DNA from: Diogma glabrata
Taxonomy: Eukaryota; Arthropoda; Insecta; Diptera; Cylindrotomidae
NCBI GenBank assembly: GCA_963693315.1
Contig: OY856188.1
Location: forward strand, 151,686,396 to 151,750,395
Length of the DNA stretch: 64,000 nucleotides
Direction: 5' to 3'
Shown piece after piece: positions 1-11,476 of this stretch. A model generated the notes under the pieces. That model ran no database searches. It was not told the origin of the DNA and saw only the letters and a program-made list of their open reading frames with translations. The position numbers and the translations under genes were made by a program. Positions within the stretch are counted from its first letter, which is position 1. Every line of letters begins with the position of its first letter.

Positions 1-2017
1 GAATTCTGACACGAAACACAACAAAATTTTTTCTAAAGGAATTTTAGAGAAAATGAAAAGTTATTTTCGAATTGCAAAATTCAAGTGATTTCCTATATGT
101 ACTTAAGCTTAATTGTTCACAAAAACCAATCCGAAATTAAAAATTCCCCTAATGTTGTCCTATATTTCCTAACCAAAAATATAACAACATATTGACTTTA
201 CGTCAGATATTAAGTTTCGCATTGATTGGCAACAATCAATAATGACTTTACACTCGTGACTTAGGATGTTGATTAGAATGTTGACTTAGATGTTGACGAA
301 ATATTCTCTCATCCTATGAATTCACACATCGTAATATCTAGAAATTTAATACAAAAAATAACAAAGAAATACAGTTTTCAATATGTAATCATAGATGAAA
401 AATTCAACTTAAGTAAAATATGAAAAATGATGAAGTTTCAATTTAGAAATTATCTGAACATCAAAATTAAAATATGTTTCGTCATCGCCGCTTTGGCTAA
501 GTTGTGTAAGACACACGGAATTTGAACAATGTGTCTCTGATGAAGGTAGTTCGAATTCTGACACGAAACACAACAAAATTTTTTCTAAAGGAATTTTAGA
601 GAAAATGAAAAGTTATTTCGAATTGCAAAATTCAAGTGATTTCCTATATGTACTTAAGCTTAATTGTTCACAAAAAACCAATCCGAAATTAAAAATTCCC
701 CTAATGTTGTCTATATTTCCTAACCAAAAATATAACAACATATTGACTTTACGTCAGATATTAAGTTTCGCATTGATTGGCAACAATCAATAATGACTTT
801 ACACTCGTGACTTAGGATGTTGATTAGAATGTTGACTTAGATGTTGACGAAATATTCTCTCATCCTATGAATTCACGACGTCGTAATATCTAGAAATTTT
901 AATACAAAAAATACCAAAGAAATACAGTTTTCAATATGTAATCATAGATGAAAAATTCAACTTAAGTAAAATATGAAAAATGATGAAGTTTCAATTTAGA
1001 AATTATCTGAACATCAAAATTAAAAATATGTTTCGTCATCGCCGCTTTGGCTAAGTTGTGTAAGACACACGGAATTTGAACAATGTGTCTCTGATGAATG
1101 TAGTTCGAATTCTGACACGAAACACAACAAAATTTTTTCTAAAGGAATTTTAGAGAAAATGAAAAGTTATTTCGAATTGCAAAATTCAAGTGATTTCCTA
1201 TATGTACTTAAGCTTAATTGTTCACAAAAACCAATCCGAAATTAAAAATTCCCCTAATGTTGTCTATATTTCCTAACCAAAAATATAACAACATATTGAC
1301 TTTACGTCAGATATTAAGTTTCGCATTGATTGGCAACAATCAATAATGACTTTACACTCGTGACTTAGGATGTTGATTAGAATGTTGACTTAGATGTTGA
1401 CGAAATATTCTCTCATCCTATGAATTCACACATCGTAATATCTAGAAATTTAATACAAAAAATACCAAAGAAATACAGTTTTCAATATGTAATCATAGAT
1501 GAAAAATTCAACTTAAGTAAAATATGAAAAATGATGAAGTTTCAATTTAGAAATTATCTGAACATCAAAATTAAAATATGTTTCGTCATCGCCGCTTTGG
1601 CTAAGTTGTGTAAGACACACGGAATTTGAACAATGTGTCTCTGATGAATGTAGTTCGAATTCTGACACGAAACACAACAAAATTTTTTCTAAAGGAATTT
1701 TAGAGAAAATGAAAAGTTATTTCGAATTGCAAAATTCAAGTGATTTCCTATATGTACTTAAGCTTAATTGTTCACAAAAAACCAATCCGAAATTAAAAAT
1801 TCCCCTAATGTTGTCTATATTTCCTAACCAAAAATATAACAACATATTGACTTTACGTCAGATATTAAGTTTCGCATTGATTGGCAACAATCAATAATGA
1901 CTTTACACTCGTGACTTAGGATGTTGATTAGAATGTTGACTTAGATGTTGACGAAATATTCTCTCATCCTATGAATTCACACATCGTAATATCTAGAAAT
2001 TTAATACAAAAAATACC
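1..2017. repeat. ~552-bp tandem satellite, 3.65 units
   Basis: Units begin at 1, 553, 1107 and 1657 with the same GAATTCTGACACGAAACAC start. The first three are complete (552, 554 and 550 bp) and the fourth stops at 2017. The units differ by only a few single-base changes and indels. The unit is AT-rich, apart from a small GC patch (CGTCATCGCCGCTTTGGC). It has no conserved reading frame: a 62-codon ORF appears in only two units and is lost by one-base indels in the others. The array enters from the left edge and ends abruptly inside an LTR. Confidence 0.95.
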
Positions 2018-2235
2018 AAAGTTAAAAGTGATATTGTGAACAAGTATAAAAGAATTATAAGTGGTGAAATATTGTTAGTACAAGGAGAACTAAAACGGGA
2101 ATAGCAATAGGAGAAATATTGTTATTATAAAATCTTGAACGAATAAAATTATAACGTTAGAAAATCCATTGTGTTTTAAATTTCCTGATTTAGTGATCGA
2201 ACTAAATAACTGTAACTCGGCTAAGAAACGTTACA
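2018..2235 (+). repeat. 5' LTR of Gypsy copy 1, truncated (last 218 bp)
   Basis: Matches the last third of the complete LTR at 10798-11474 nearly base for base, starting at the point equivalent to 11257. It keeps a polyadenylation signal AATAAA (2142-2147) and the terminal CGTTACA. U3 and the TATA region are missing and are replaced by the satellite. The bases AAAG at 2018-2021 are shared by the satellite and the LTR, so the junction lies within this 4-bp microhomology. Confidence 0.93.
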
Positions 2236-2237
2236 AC

Positions 2238-2251
2238 TGGTGTCAGAAGTG
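2238..2251 (+). other. Primer binding site, tRNA-Leu type (Gypsy copy 1)
   Basis: TGGTGTCAGAAGTG lies 2 nt after the LTR end. It is complementary to the 3' end of eukaryotic tRNA-Leu species ending in CACTTCTGACACCA. The identical sequence follows the next LTR at 11477. Confidence 0.85.
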
Positions 2252-2266
2252 AAATTGGGAAATAAG

Positions 2267-3740
2267 ATGGATTTGAATGGATTAAAAGTTCGAGATCTGA
2301 AGAGCGAATTGGAGAAAAGGAACCTTTCAACAACGGGAACCAAGAATGAGTTGAAAGAACGATTAATAAAAGCTATGGAAGCAGCTGGATTGGATCCAGA
2401 AAAATATCGTTTTGGGCAAAAAGAAGCAGCAGATGAAAATCCAGATGCAGGAAATAGTGAAGATAAAGATGGTGCTGTTGAAGCAACGAGGCAAGTCGTA
2501 CCAGCAAACAACGACTTTGCACAGTTAATGGCTTTGATGGAGCAAATGAGTTTTCAACAGGAGAGCAGATGTAAAGGCAAACATGGAGGTTATGAACAAA
2601 AAGTTAGATTTGCAAAGTAACAGCATGAGTAATGAAATGAAAAAGTTAGATGTCAACATCAATCAACAGTCTGCAAACATCGATCAACAATTAGCTGCAA
2701 GTCGAGAAGAAATAAAGCAGCAGTCCATAACCATCAATCAACAGTCTGCAAACATCGATAAACAATTGGCAACAAATCGAGAAGAAATGAAGCAAATAAT
2801 GGAAGAAAAAATTCTTCAAATGTCAAACACATTCCATGGAGAGATCGAGAAAGTACAACAAGAAGCAAAGCACTTTGAACAAAAAGTTCTCGATGAAAAC
2901 CAGAAAGTACAATCAATGGTTGTGAATTTTGAAAAAAGGCTTCAAGATGTATGAATGGTAAAACAATTCACACGGTTCAGCAAGTACAAAGCATGAAGTT
3001 AAAACCGCCCCCATACGATGGTACATCATCGTTTGGAATTTTCAAGTTCCAATTCGAAACAGCAGCTGATCAAAATAGTTGGAATGAAACACATCGTGTG
3101 GCAGCTTTAATAGTGGCACTGAAGGGTGAAGCAGCAGAAACAATACAATCAGTTCCAGAACAAGACCGAAGGAGCTACAATGAGATCATGAAGGCTTTAG
3201 ATCGCAAATATGGTAGTGACCACAAACGGGAGATATACAGACTTGAGTTGAAGGGTCGCTATCAGCGAATTGGAGAAAGTCTGCAAGAATTTTCGTCTGC
3301 GATCGATCGTCTGGTACATATGGCACATGGAAAATACATCACCAGACTATATGGAGAGAATGAAGATAGATGCGTTCATCGATGGTATAAGAGATCCAGA
3401 GACGCGGAAGTCAGCTGTGATGACGCCTAAAGCTACATTTGCTGAAACAATAGCTTGTGCATTGACTAGTGAGACGGCACAAGCAATTGTCAAACCAACA
3501 ATCAAAGTACGCCGTGTAGAAATGGAAGAAGAGGATAGTTTTAGGCCTGAAAGAAGATCCCGAGAATTCAACAGTAGAATAAGATGTTGGGTATGTGACA
3601 AACTTGGTCACATATCTCGAGAATGCAGAGAGGCTAGACGAAAACGGGGAAGATCAACAACACCAATCAGACGAAGATCATCTGAAGAAAAGGCTCAAGC
3701 GGGAGAGGATGGTCAAATAGCAGCGGAAGGGTTAAACTAA
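2267..3740 (+). pseudogene. gag: gag of Gypsy copy 1 (SAP domain, coiled coil, capsid, zinc knuckle), frameshifted
   Basis: Structural protein of a Ty3/Gypsy retrotransposon. The likely start is the ATG at 2267; an in-frame GTG upstream lies inside the primer binding site and is not credible. In order I see a SAP-like motif (LKVRDLKSELEKRNLS), an acidic linker, a coiled coil with a repeated 25-residue block (QQSANID, 75-bp period near 2657 and 2732), a capsid-type domain from 2951, and a CCHC knuckle CWVCDKLGHISREC at 3585-3626 followed by a basic tail. Compared with copy 2, an extra T in the run at 2551-2554 and an extra A near 3331 break the frame. A third change of frame, at the ATGA at 2951-2954, is shared by both copies. 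The gag frame stops at 3740 straight after a possible -1 slip site. Confidence 0.88.
3731..3737 (+). promoter_or_regulatory. Candidate -1 frameshift site GTTAAAC at gag/pol (copy 1)
   Basis: The gag codons read GGG TTA AAC and then a TAA stop at 3738-3740. The protease frame lies in -1 and is open across this point. GTTAAAC is a non-canonical heptamer, but the same sequence is the known -1 slip site of equine arteritis virus. Position and frame are seen in the sequence; function is inferred. Confidence 0.45.
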
Positions 3741-6566
3741 AACGAGTCAGCTTTAAGGGGCGTAAGCTGGCTCCCACAACCGAATGCCCCATAATTTCCA
3801 TCCCTATTTCAAGAATCGCAAGGAATGGTGACAGTTTAACGATTGAAGCTCAAATTGATGACAACAACTGTACCATTACACTAGATACTGGAGCAACTCG
3901 CACAATAGTCCGTACAGATTTACTAAAAGGGGAATTACAACCGGCAGAAAAATATCGAATACAAACAGCAACAGGGGAAAGTGCAACTATCAGGGGAAGC
4001 AAAATCGCTGATATAAAAATAGGAAATACGCACTTTCAGCATGAAGTTCTAGTGGCAGACATCGTTGATGAAGTAATTTTGGGTATGGATTTCATGAGGC
4101 CGAATGGATTTGTAATAGACGCTGGAAATGGAGTACTCAAGTATGGTAACGTAGAGTTGGTTCTTCAGATGAATGGGGCAGAATCAAGTGTGAGGCGAAT
4201 AATATTGGAACATCGCGAAAAGCTGCCCCCTAATACCGAAACAATCGTCTGGGGAAGATTGGAGGGAGATTCTGGGTCACCAAGGTTGTGGGTTGTGGAA
4301 GCCAATGTAAATGGTCTACAACATCAAGAGATCAGTATAGGGAAAACATTAGTTGTACCAGATGAAAACTTAAGAATACCGATTAGAACACTAAATCTGT
4401 CAGACAAAACAAAAACCCTCAAGAAAGGAACAATTGTCGGTAGATGTGAAGAAGTAACTACCATTGTGAAATGTGAACAACAGCACACAGAAAGGAAAGT
4501 CGAAAATCAAACGCAGAAGAAAGAAATACAAAATCTACTACAGAAGTGGACAACAGAGCTTACAAAAGAACAAAAGAATGAAGCAGAGCAGTTGCTCGAA
4601 CGTTATTCGACCATCTTCTGCAGTACATCAGCAGACAACGGAAGAACTAATCTGGTTAAACATAAAATTGACACGGGAGCAGAGATGCCGATTCGCCAAG
4701 CACCAAGAAGATTACCATTAGCAAAACGGGAAGAAGCTGATAGAATGGTAAAGGATTTGAAAATGGCTGGTGTTATCGAGCAATCAGATAGTCCATGGAG
4801 TTCACCTGTGGTTTTAGTTGGAAAGAAGGATGGAACTATGAGATTCTGCGTCTATTCTATGAGATTCTGACTACAGAAAACTGAATGCAGTAACAAAGAA
4901 AGATAGCTACCCATTACCTCGAATTGATGATACCTTGGACACATTATCAGGTGCCAAATTATTCTCAACATTAGATCTGCAAAGTGGTTATTGGCAGGTA
5001 GAAGTCCAAGAAGAGGATCGAGAAAAGACAGCGTTTAGTGTGGGTAGTGGGCTATGGCAGTTTAACGTTATGCCGTTCGGGCTATGTAATGCTCCCGCAA
5101 CATTTTAACGTTTAATGGAACGTGTGCTGAAAGGATTACATTGGAGAACGTGCCTTGTGTACTTGGACGACATCATTGTAATGGGCAAGGATTTCGACGA
5201 TCATTTGAAGAATTTAGAAGAAGTCTTCGAGCGAATCCAAGCAGCAGGACTAAAATTGAGTTCAAAGAAATGTACACTATTCAGAGAAGAAGTAAAGTAC
5301 TTGGGGCACAAAGTAACAACAAATGGAATACACACAGATGCTGATAAGATCACAGCAGTAAAAGAATGGCCAAGACCTAAGAATTTACATGAGCTTCGCA
5401 GTTTTCTGGGATTGTGCACTTACTACCGACGTTTTGTACCAGGATTTGCCAATGTTGCTAAGAGTCTACATGAGCTCACGAGGAAAGATAAAGTTTTTGA
5501 ATGGACCGAAAAGCAAGAAGATGCGTTTGTGGAGCTTCGAAAAAGATTGTGCACTGCACCAGTTCTGGCTTACCCTATACCAAATTTTAAATTCATATTA
5601 GACACCGATGCCAGCAATGATGGTATAGGAGGAGTGTTATCTCAAGAAATTGATGGGCAAGAAAAAGTAATAGCTTATTACTCAAAAATACTGTCCAAAC
5701 CAGAAAGGAATTATTGTGTAACCCGTAAAGAATTGCTGGCTATAGTGGAATGTGTAAAACATTTTCACAAGTATTTGCACGGCCAAAAATTCCATTTGAG
5801 AACTGATCATGGAGCATTGAGGTGGCTACTGCAATTTAAGAACCCGGAAGGACAAGTAGCACGTTGGATTGAACGCTTACAGGCTTATGATTTCGACATC
5901 GAACATCGAAGGGGAAGTGCATATGGAAATGCTGATGCATTATCAAGAAGGCCATGCCAGGTGGAATGCAAGCACTGTAATCGGATGGAGAGTAAGGAAA
6001 ACATTATTGATGTCAGGCTTCTGCAAGTGCTTCCTAGTGAAGACTGGACGCATGAAGTGGTAAGGAAGGAGCAACTGGAAGATCCGAGCTTGGCACCAAT
6101 AATAAAGTTCAAGGAAAAGGGAGAAAAAACCTACATGGAGTGAGATTGCCGATAAAAAAGAACATTGAAGGCATATTGGGCACAATGGGACAGTCTTTGT
6201 ATTGAAGATGGATGCTTGAAAAGAATTTGGGAAAGCCCTGACGGATCAGTTAAAGAATCAATAATAGTAGTTCCCAAAATAAGAATACCTCAAGTATTAA
6301 AGGAATATCATGAAGGAACCAGTGGCGGTCACCTGGGTATTAACAAAACCCTTGCTAAAGTACGGCGTAGATTTTATTGGTCAGGGGCACGTCAATCGGT
6401 AGTGGAATGGTGTCAAGCATGCGATCAATGTGCGGCTGCAAAGAGACCTGCAAGAAGAAGTCGTGGTAACATGAGGCAGTATAATGTAGGAGCACCATTC
6501 GAGAGAATTGCGATGGATGCAGCTGGACCATTTCCGACTTCTGATAACAACAACAAATATGTGCTA
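3738..6566 (+). pseudogene. pol: pol of Gypsy copy 1, 5' part: protease, RT, RNase H, start of integrase
   Basis: Polyprotein of a Ty3/Gypsy element in the -1 frame relative to gag. Visible in order: protease LDTGATRTIV (DTG at 3884-3892), RT with [32 protein letters not shown] and YLDD (5160-5171), RNase H with LDTDASNDG and LRTDHGALRW, then the integrase HHCC zinc region and the first catalytic Asp (MDAAGPF, 6514). Lesions: a 16-nt templated insertion at 4853-4868, a TAA at 5106-5108 where relatives have Gln (shared with copy 2), and an extra A in the run near 6124-6129. The frame is then cut by the pogo-like element at 6566 and resumes at 9958. Confidence 0.92.
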
Positions 6567-9500
6567 CAGTCTTCCCCCGAATATAACGCCTAGGCGTCTA
6601 TTTCGAAAATTACTAAAAATAACAACTTTGTAAAAATTAGTCCTTTTTTCTGCAATAAACTGCCCATTGAAATATAATGCCTAGGTGTACAATTTGAAAT
6701 AAAAAAAAACTTTTAAACAAAATTAAAACAAGAAATAATTTTATTCATTAAAATTACGTTGTATAAAAATAATTTTGTAACAATTACAAAATTACAAATA
6801 AAAATGTGATTGTTTTCGAGACAATCTTCTCTGATCTATATTATGTATGTATGTCTGTAGTCAGACATTCAAATTCCAGATTCGTTGAAAATAAAATAAT
6901 TTGCAAACTAATAAAACTTTCTTTTGCAAACTAATAAAATTTCTTTTTTTGGGGAGTCAACGGTGTATGTAAACGAAGAAATTTCAATAAACTGATCGTC
7001 TAAACTCGTGACTTTTATGTTCCAACATTCAAAGTTCGCAATGACATAAATTTCAATTTTAGTTGAAGTACTTTCACCTTTTTTAATGGTTTCCTCGTCT
7101 TCTTTGTCCAAAATTTCATCGATTAATTTATTTTTAATAAATTCAATGAGGTTTGGAATATAATTTGTTAGAAACCCGGTAAAAGTTTGTGAATTTTGAT
7201 ACTTCGCTCTGTTAATACATTCGAAAAAACTGTTCTTTAGTTTTTCTGGCCAAAACCATATAGTATTTTCATCCGGAAAATTACTAAAATAATCAAAATC
7301 GGAATTGTCTGAATTACCTTGATTATGTGTTTCAAAGTCGCGAAGCCATTCGTCGAATTCAAAATTCTCCTCAAAAATTTGTTGAAGCCTTCGATGTAAT
7401 TTTTCTTTAATAAATAGATTTTTCGGTACAATACCACAAACTTCAAATGCATTTTTAATAAACGCCTCATCTCTACTCTCAATCCATTCTATAACCCACT
7501 CTGAAACGAATTTGTAAGACGGAATTTTTGGATTTCCTATGCGAGTCTGCAATTCTGGTGTCTCCAAAGCGTCCGATAAATATTTGTCGTATTTTTCGGC
7601 AAACTGCCGCTTAAAAACTGCGATTAACAGCGACATCCAAAAGCTGCAACAAACCGGTTAAATTCGGAGGAACAAATACAATAAAAATATTGTATTTCTT
7701 CAGAATCTGATTATTTGCCAATTTTAAATGGCATCCATATGAATCTAATATTAATAAAGTTGGTTCACTGCTAAAATTTGTTTGCCTCCGTTTTATGACC
7801 ACATCCTCTAAATATTTTTTTAAAATCTCGTCGTTGAACATTCCTGTTTTATTAACACTTACAAGACATTTGGAATTGACAATTGGTGGATTTTTAAGGT
7901 TCGAAAACAGAAGATGTGGTTTCAAAAATTTGCCTTCTAATGATATCCCAAATGTTGCTGTGAACCGTTTATGAGAAGAGCTGGCTTTTCTTATAAATAC
8001 TTCGCGAACTCCTTTTTTGGTCAGTGTAGATTTTTGATCATTTTCGAAGTATCGAGGAACTTGGTCGATATATATTATATTGCAGTTTTTAATTTTATTC
8101 GTTTCTATTATATTTTGGATGTCACAAATAAACTTTTTTGAAATTTCTGCTACGTTGTCAGGAATTTTTTTTGTTGTAGTTTCGCGGTGAGAAGTTAAAT
8201 TGAACCGTTTTATAAAACGCTCGCACCAACCAGTTGATGCTTTAAATGATTCAAATTTCGAATTGCCCGCCTCGGTCTTTAGAGATTCGCACAGAGAGAG
8301 AGCCTTCATTTGAATATATTTGTCTTTAACTTTTAAACCTTTTTATTTCGGTCACTAACCCAGTCTGCTAATTTTACTTCGATCTCTTCCAATTGTGATT
8401 TTCTGCCACCACCTTTTACTCTTCTTGTCATTCTCTATTTAACGTTGTTATCCTCTAAAAGTTTTAGTAATTGATCTTTCTGCTTATTCCAACCCCTTAA
8501 AACAGATGTCTGTATTCCATGTTTTTGTGATAAGGCATACCATCCTTTTCCTTTTTCGTTACCGCTATACTCACTAAGGATATCCAGTTTCGTTTTAATC
8601 GTGTAGCTCTTTCTTTTTTGTGACATTATCTAAAATAAACGAAGATCATATTGTGTTAAATAGAGAGAATAATACATAATTGCAGCATCCGATGTGGACC
8701 TATTTTTTAATTCACACCGAGCAGCGCATTCCATTGTTTTTTATTGTCTGCTTTGATCAATTTATATTAAGAGTGGCAAGGAAAAATTGTACACTGCGAT
8801 GCCCAGTGAGAATTAAAAAACATGCCCTACTCATGAAAGCTTGACGATTATACTTGTTAGACACGCTTGGTCTGTATTCACACATTAAACAATTCGTTAG
8901 CACACGATTCTAAACGATTCTGAATTGCACAAATTCCGTTCGGTAATACTTACGCGAGTTAAATATACAAATCCCCAATTCAATGGCCGTGTGACTGGTG
9001 TAAGTGACGTTGCTCGAATAAATTTTATTTTAAATGATTTAGTATCTGTTTCACGGAATTATAAATTGATTCTATTAGCTACGAATTCACAGTAGGTTTT
9101 TAGCTCAATACGACCGGAAGTTTTTTGATTTTATAGAAATACACTTTGCAGTTTTTCAGCACTTTTAAATTATATTTACACGTCAATGGTTAAATATATT
9201 TTCAAACTTTATTTATGGTATATATTTAGGTAACTATTTAAAATAATATAAATTGTGTTAGCCGATAAAACAGGATACAATTTAATTTATTTTAATTTGT
9301 TAAGTTAAGTAACTAACGCACGAATCGTGAACAGTATCAGTAGCTATATTCAAATAAACAAGTGTTTTGTAGAACAAAATTTTTACAGTTAAGTGAAAAA
9401 ATAGACGGCAATATTTTTAATGTTATATTGTATTAAATAGAAAAGCATAACAATATAAAAATTAATTTTTTTTGTTTTATGTTTTAAAAACCCGTTATAT

Positions 9501-9957
9501 TTAAAAGTGAAAGGAAAATATACGTGCTACGTAGGCATATTATTAACAGAAAAAGGAAGATAGTACGAGTATATCCGTTCCACCCGACTTTCTCATTTTA
9601 AAGTATCAAATAGAATGTACACTTACTTTCCTTATCACTTTATATGCACTGCAAAACAAAATCTACATTATGTTGTTTCACTATAATTTGTCGAAAAGGA
9701 CTGATACATTTATGGAGCAGAAAAGAAGGATGACAATCTTACTATAGTAATTTTTTAATTTTATTTAGTGCAAATGAGTACGATATTATTATTGATTTTT
9801 TATATTTTTTTTTATCTATTTGTTGCATATTATGATGTGAGAAAAAATTGAAAACTTGACCTATAATAGTAGACCTAAGCGTACTATTCGAATAAAAGAG
9901 CGTAGTAGGTGTTATATTTGAACAAAGATCGTAGGAGCTATATTCGGGGGAAGACTG
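6567..9957. mobile_element. Pogo-like DNA transposon inserted in Gypsy copy 1 integrase
   Basis: The 3391-bp element has perfect 19-bp terminal inverted repeats, CAGTCTTCCCCCGAATATA (6567-6585) and its complement (9939-9957), flanked by the dinucleotide TA (6565-6566 and 9958-9959). The uninterrupted copy at about 20109 gives the empty site, with one TA. CAG...CTG ends, a TA target duplication and a CENP-B/DDE transposase on the - strand are features of the pogo/Tigger group of Tc1/mariner. Noncoding parts are 6586-6907 and about 8630-9938. The latter 1.3 kb is AT-rich with no gene that I can see. Confidence 0.95.
6908..8626 (-). pseudogene. Pogo-like transposase (CENP-B HTH, Tc5-type HTH, DDE)
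   Basis: Transposase of the enclosing element, starting at the ATG at 8626. The first segment (8626-8435) is a CENP-B N-terminal type helix-turn-helix (TIKTKLDILSEY, KHGIQTSVLRGW). After a stop codon the reading continues as a second HTH domain ([12 protein letters not shown]). The DDE_1 catalytic domain follows, with [20 protein letters not shown] and [16 protein letters not shown] carrying the three candidate acidic residues. Lesions are a TAG after VK near 8435, a one-base frameshift near 8345 and another near 7620, where the last segment (7636-6908) takes over. That C-terminal ~240 residues is acidic and AT-rich. Enough is lost that the copy should be inactive. Confidence 0.9.
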
Positions 9958-10786
9958 TAGTCATAATGGATTATTTTAGCAAATGTCCAGAAGTGTGTGC
10001 AATACCAAACCAAGAAGCAACAACCATCGCTGAAGCAATGGTTGTTGCTTTTTGGTTTGGTATAGTTAGCAATTGGATAAGTCGCTACGGAGTACCGATG
10101 GAGATTCACACAGATCAAGGAAGAAATTTTGATTCTACCATATTTCAAGAAATCTGTCAGATACTTGGAATTAATAAAACTAGAACAACTGCTTCACATC
10201 CCCAATCAGACGGCATGGTGGAAAGATTTAATGCTACTCTTGAGAAATATCTAGCAAAAGTAGTAAACAAGAATCAACGTGATTGAGATCGTCATATTCC
10301 GTTATTCTTGATGGCTTATAGATCAGCAGTGCATGATACAACCAAAACGACGCCAGCTACAACCATTTTTGGAAATGATTTACGGCTACCTGGTGACCTG
10401 AAGTTTGGGATTATTCCATCGTCAACATTATGTGTCCAAGATTATGTTAATAAACTTCAAAAAGAACTCGAGTGTACCTCACGTTTGTAAGACAAAAAGC
10501 ACAGATATCCAGTGATCGAATGAAGGCTCGGTATGACATTCGCACAAACAACAAAGGATTTGAGGAAGGACAACTAGTATGGCTACACAATCCACAGCGG
10601 AGAAAAGGATTATCTCCAAAACTACAAACATCTTGGGAAGGACCTTATACCATCATAACAAAATTAAACGATGTCGTTTATCGAATAAAGAAAGGTCAAC
10701 GAGCGAAACCAAAGGTCGTTCATATAGAAAGATTAGCACCCTACAGAGGAGGAGATTTAGATTCTATTCGGGACGAACAGAAATAA
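9958..10786 (+). pseudogene. pol: pol of Gypsy copy 1, 3' part: integrase core and GPY/F region
   Basis: Continues the integrase after the pogo-like insertion: VIMDYFSKCPEV, second catalytic Asp in IHTDQGRNF (10113), catalytic Glu in GMVERFNATLE (10221), then a C-terminal module with SWEGPYTIITKLNDVVYRI (GPY/F type, about 10634). It carries an inverted duplication at 10002-10063 not present in copy 2, a TGG-to-TGA change at 10284-10286 (RD*DRHI) and a small frame change near 10471. The 42 bp between 10337 and 10381 kept here are deleted in copy 2. The frame ends with TAA at 10784-10786, just before the polypurine tract. Confidence 0.9.
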
Positions 10787-10788
10787 GT

Positions 10789-10797
10789 GGGGGAGAA
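10789..10797 (+). other. Polypurine tract of Gypsy copy 1
   Basis: GGGGGAGAA sits immediately before the LTR start TGTGACG, the expected position for the plus-strand primer. Confidence 0.85.
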
Positions 10798-11474
10798 TGT
10801 GACGATTATGGAAGACGATAGAACACAACAACAATAGAAAATCTTTAAGAAAATTCTCGTTAGAGAATTATCTTCGAGAAAATTCTTCTAAAAGAAATGT
10901 AAAAATCAATAAAACCAAATCAACGTAACCAAAGTAAACATTTAATAGGAAGTATTTGTTTTATCGAATAAGGATTGGTTAACGAAATAAAAATTGATAA
11001 ATAAAACAATTGAAAAGAATAGATTTCACTCCTAGGTGTCAATATTTGAAGATCATCTTATTGTTGAAATAAAGGAAGGAACAAAAAAAAGGGTTTGTTC
11101 ATCTAGAACCTTACAGTATTATCGAGGCTATTTCATGTAGTATATATAAGAGGTGTTGTTCGAGGATAAATTAGTATAAAGTTGTTAGCGATACAAAAAG
11201 TATAAAAATTTAGCAGTGATAAAGGCGAAGTAAAAAATTAACAGTGTTATAAGTAGAAAGTTAAAAGTGATATTGTGAACAAGTATAAAAGAATTATAAG
11301 TGGTGAAATATTGTTAGTACAAGAAGAACTAAAAGGGGAATAGTAATAGGAGAAATATTGTTATTGTAATATCTTGAACGAATAAAATTATAACGTTAGA
11401 AAATCCATTGTGTTTTAAATTTCCTGATTTAGTGATCGAACTAAATAACTGTAACTCGGCTAAGAAACGTTACA
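10798..11474 (+). repeat. Complete LTR shared by Gypsy copies 1 and 2 (677 bp)
   Basis: Bounded by TGTGACG and CGTTACA, with the polypurine tract on the left and the primer site on the right. It therefore serves as the 3' LTR of copy 1 and the 5' LTR of copy 2. Likely signals are a TATA box TATATATAAG (11141-11150) and AATAAA (11381-11386). It differs from the LTR at 20886 at only about eight positions by eye. Confidence 0.95.
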
Positions 11475-11476
11475 AC

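Noticed and set aside
605..793. 62-codon ORF repeated at 1709-1897 in the satellite
   Set aside because: It is lost in the other two units by one-base indels, has no codon bias and no homology that I recognise; it is chance within a tandem repeat.
2240..2266. GTG start for the Gypsy gag
   Set aside because: It lies inside the tRNA-Leu primer binding site; the ATG at 2267 is the better start.
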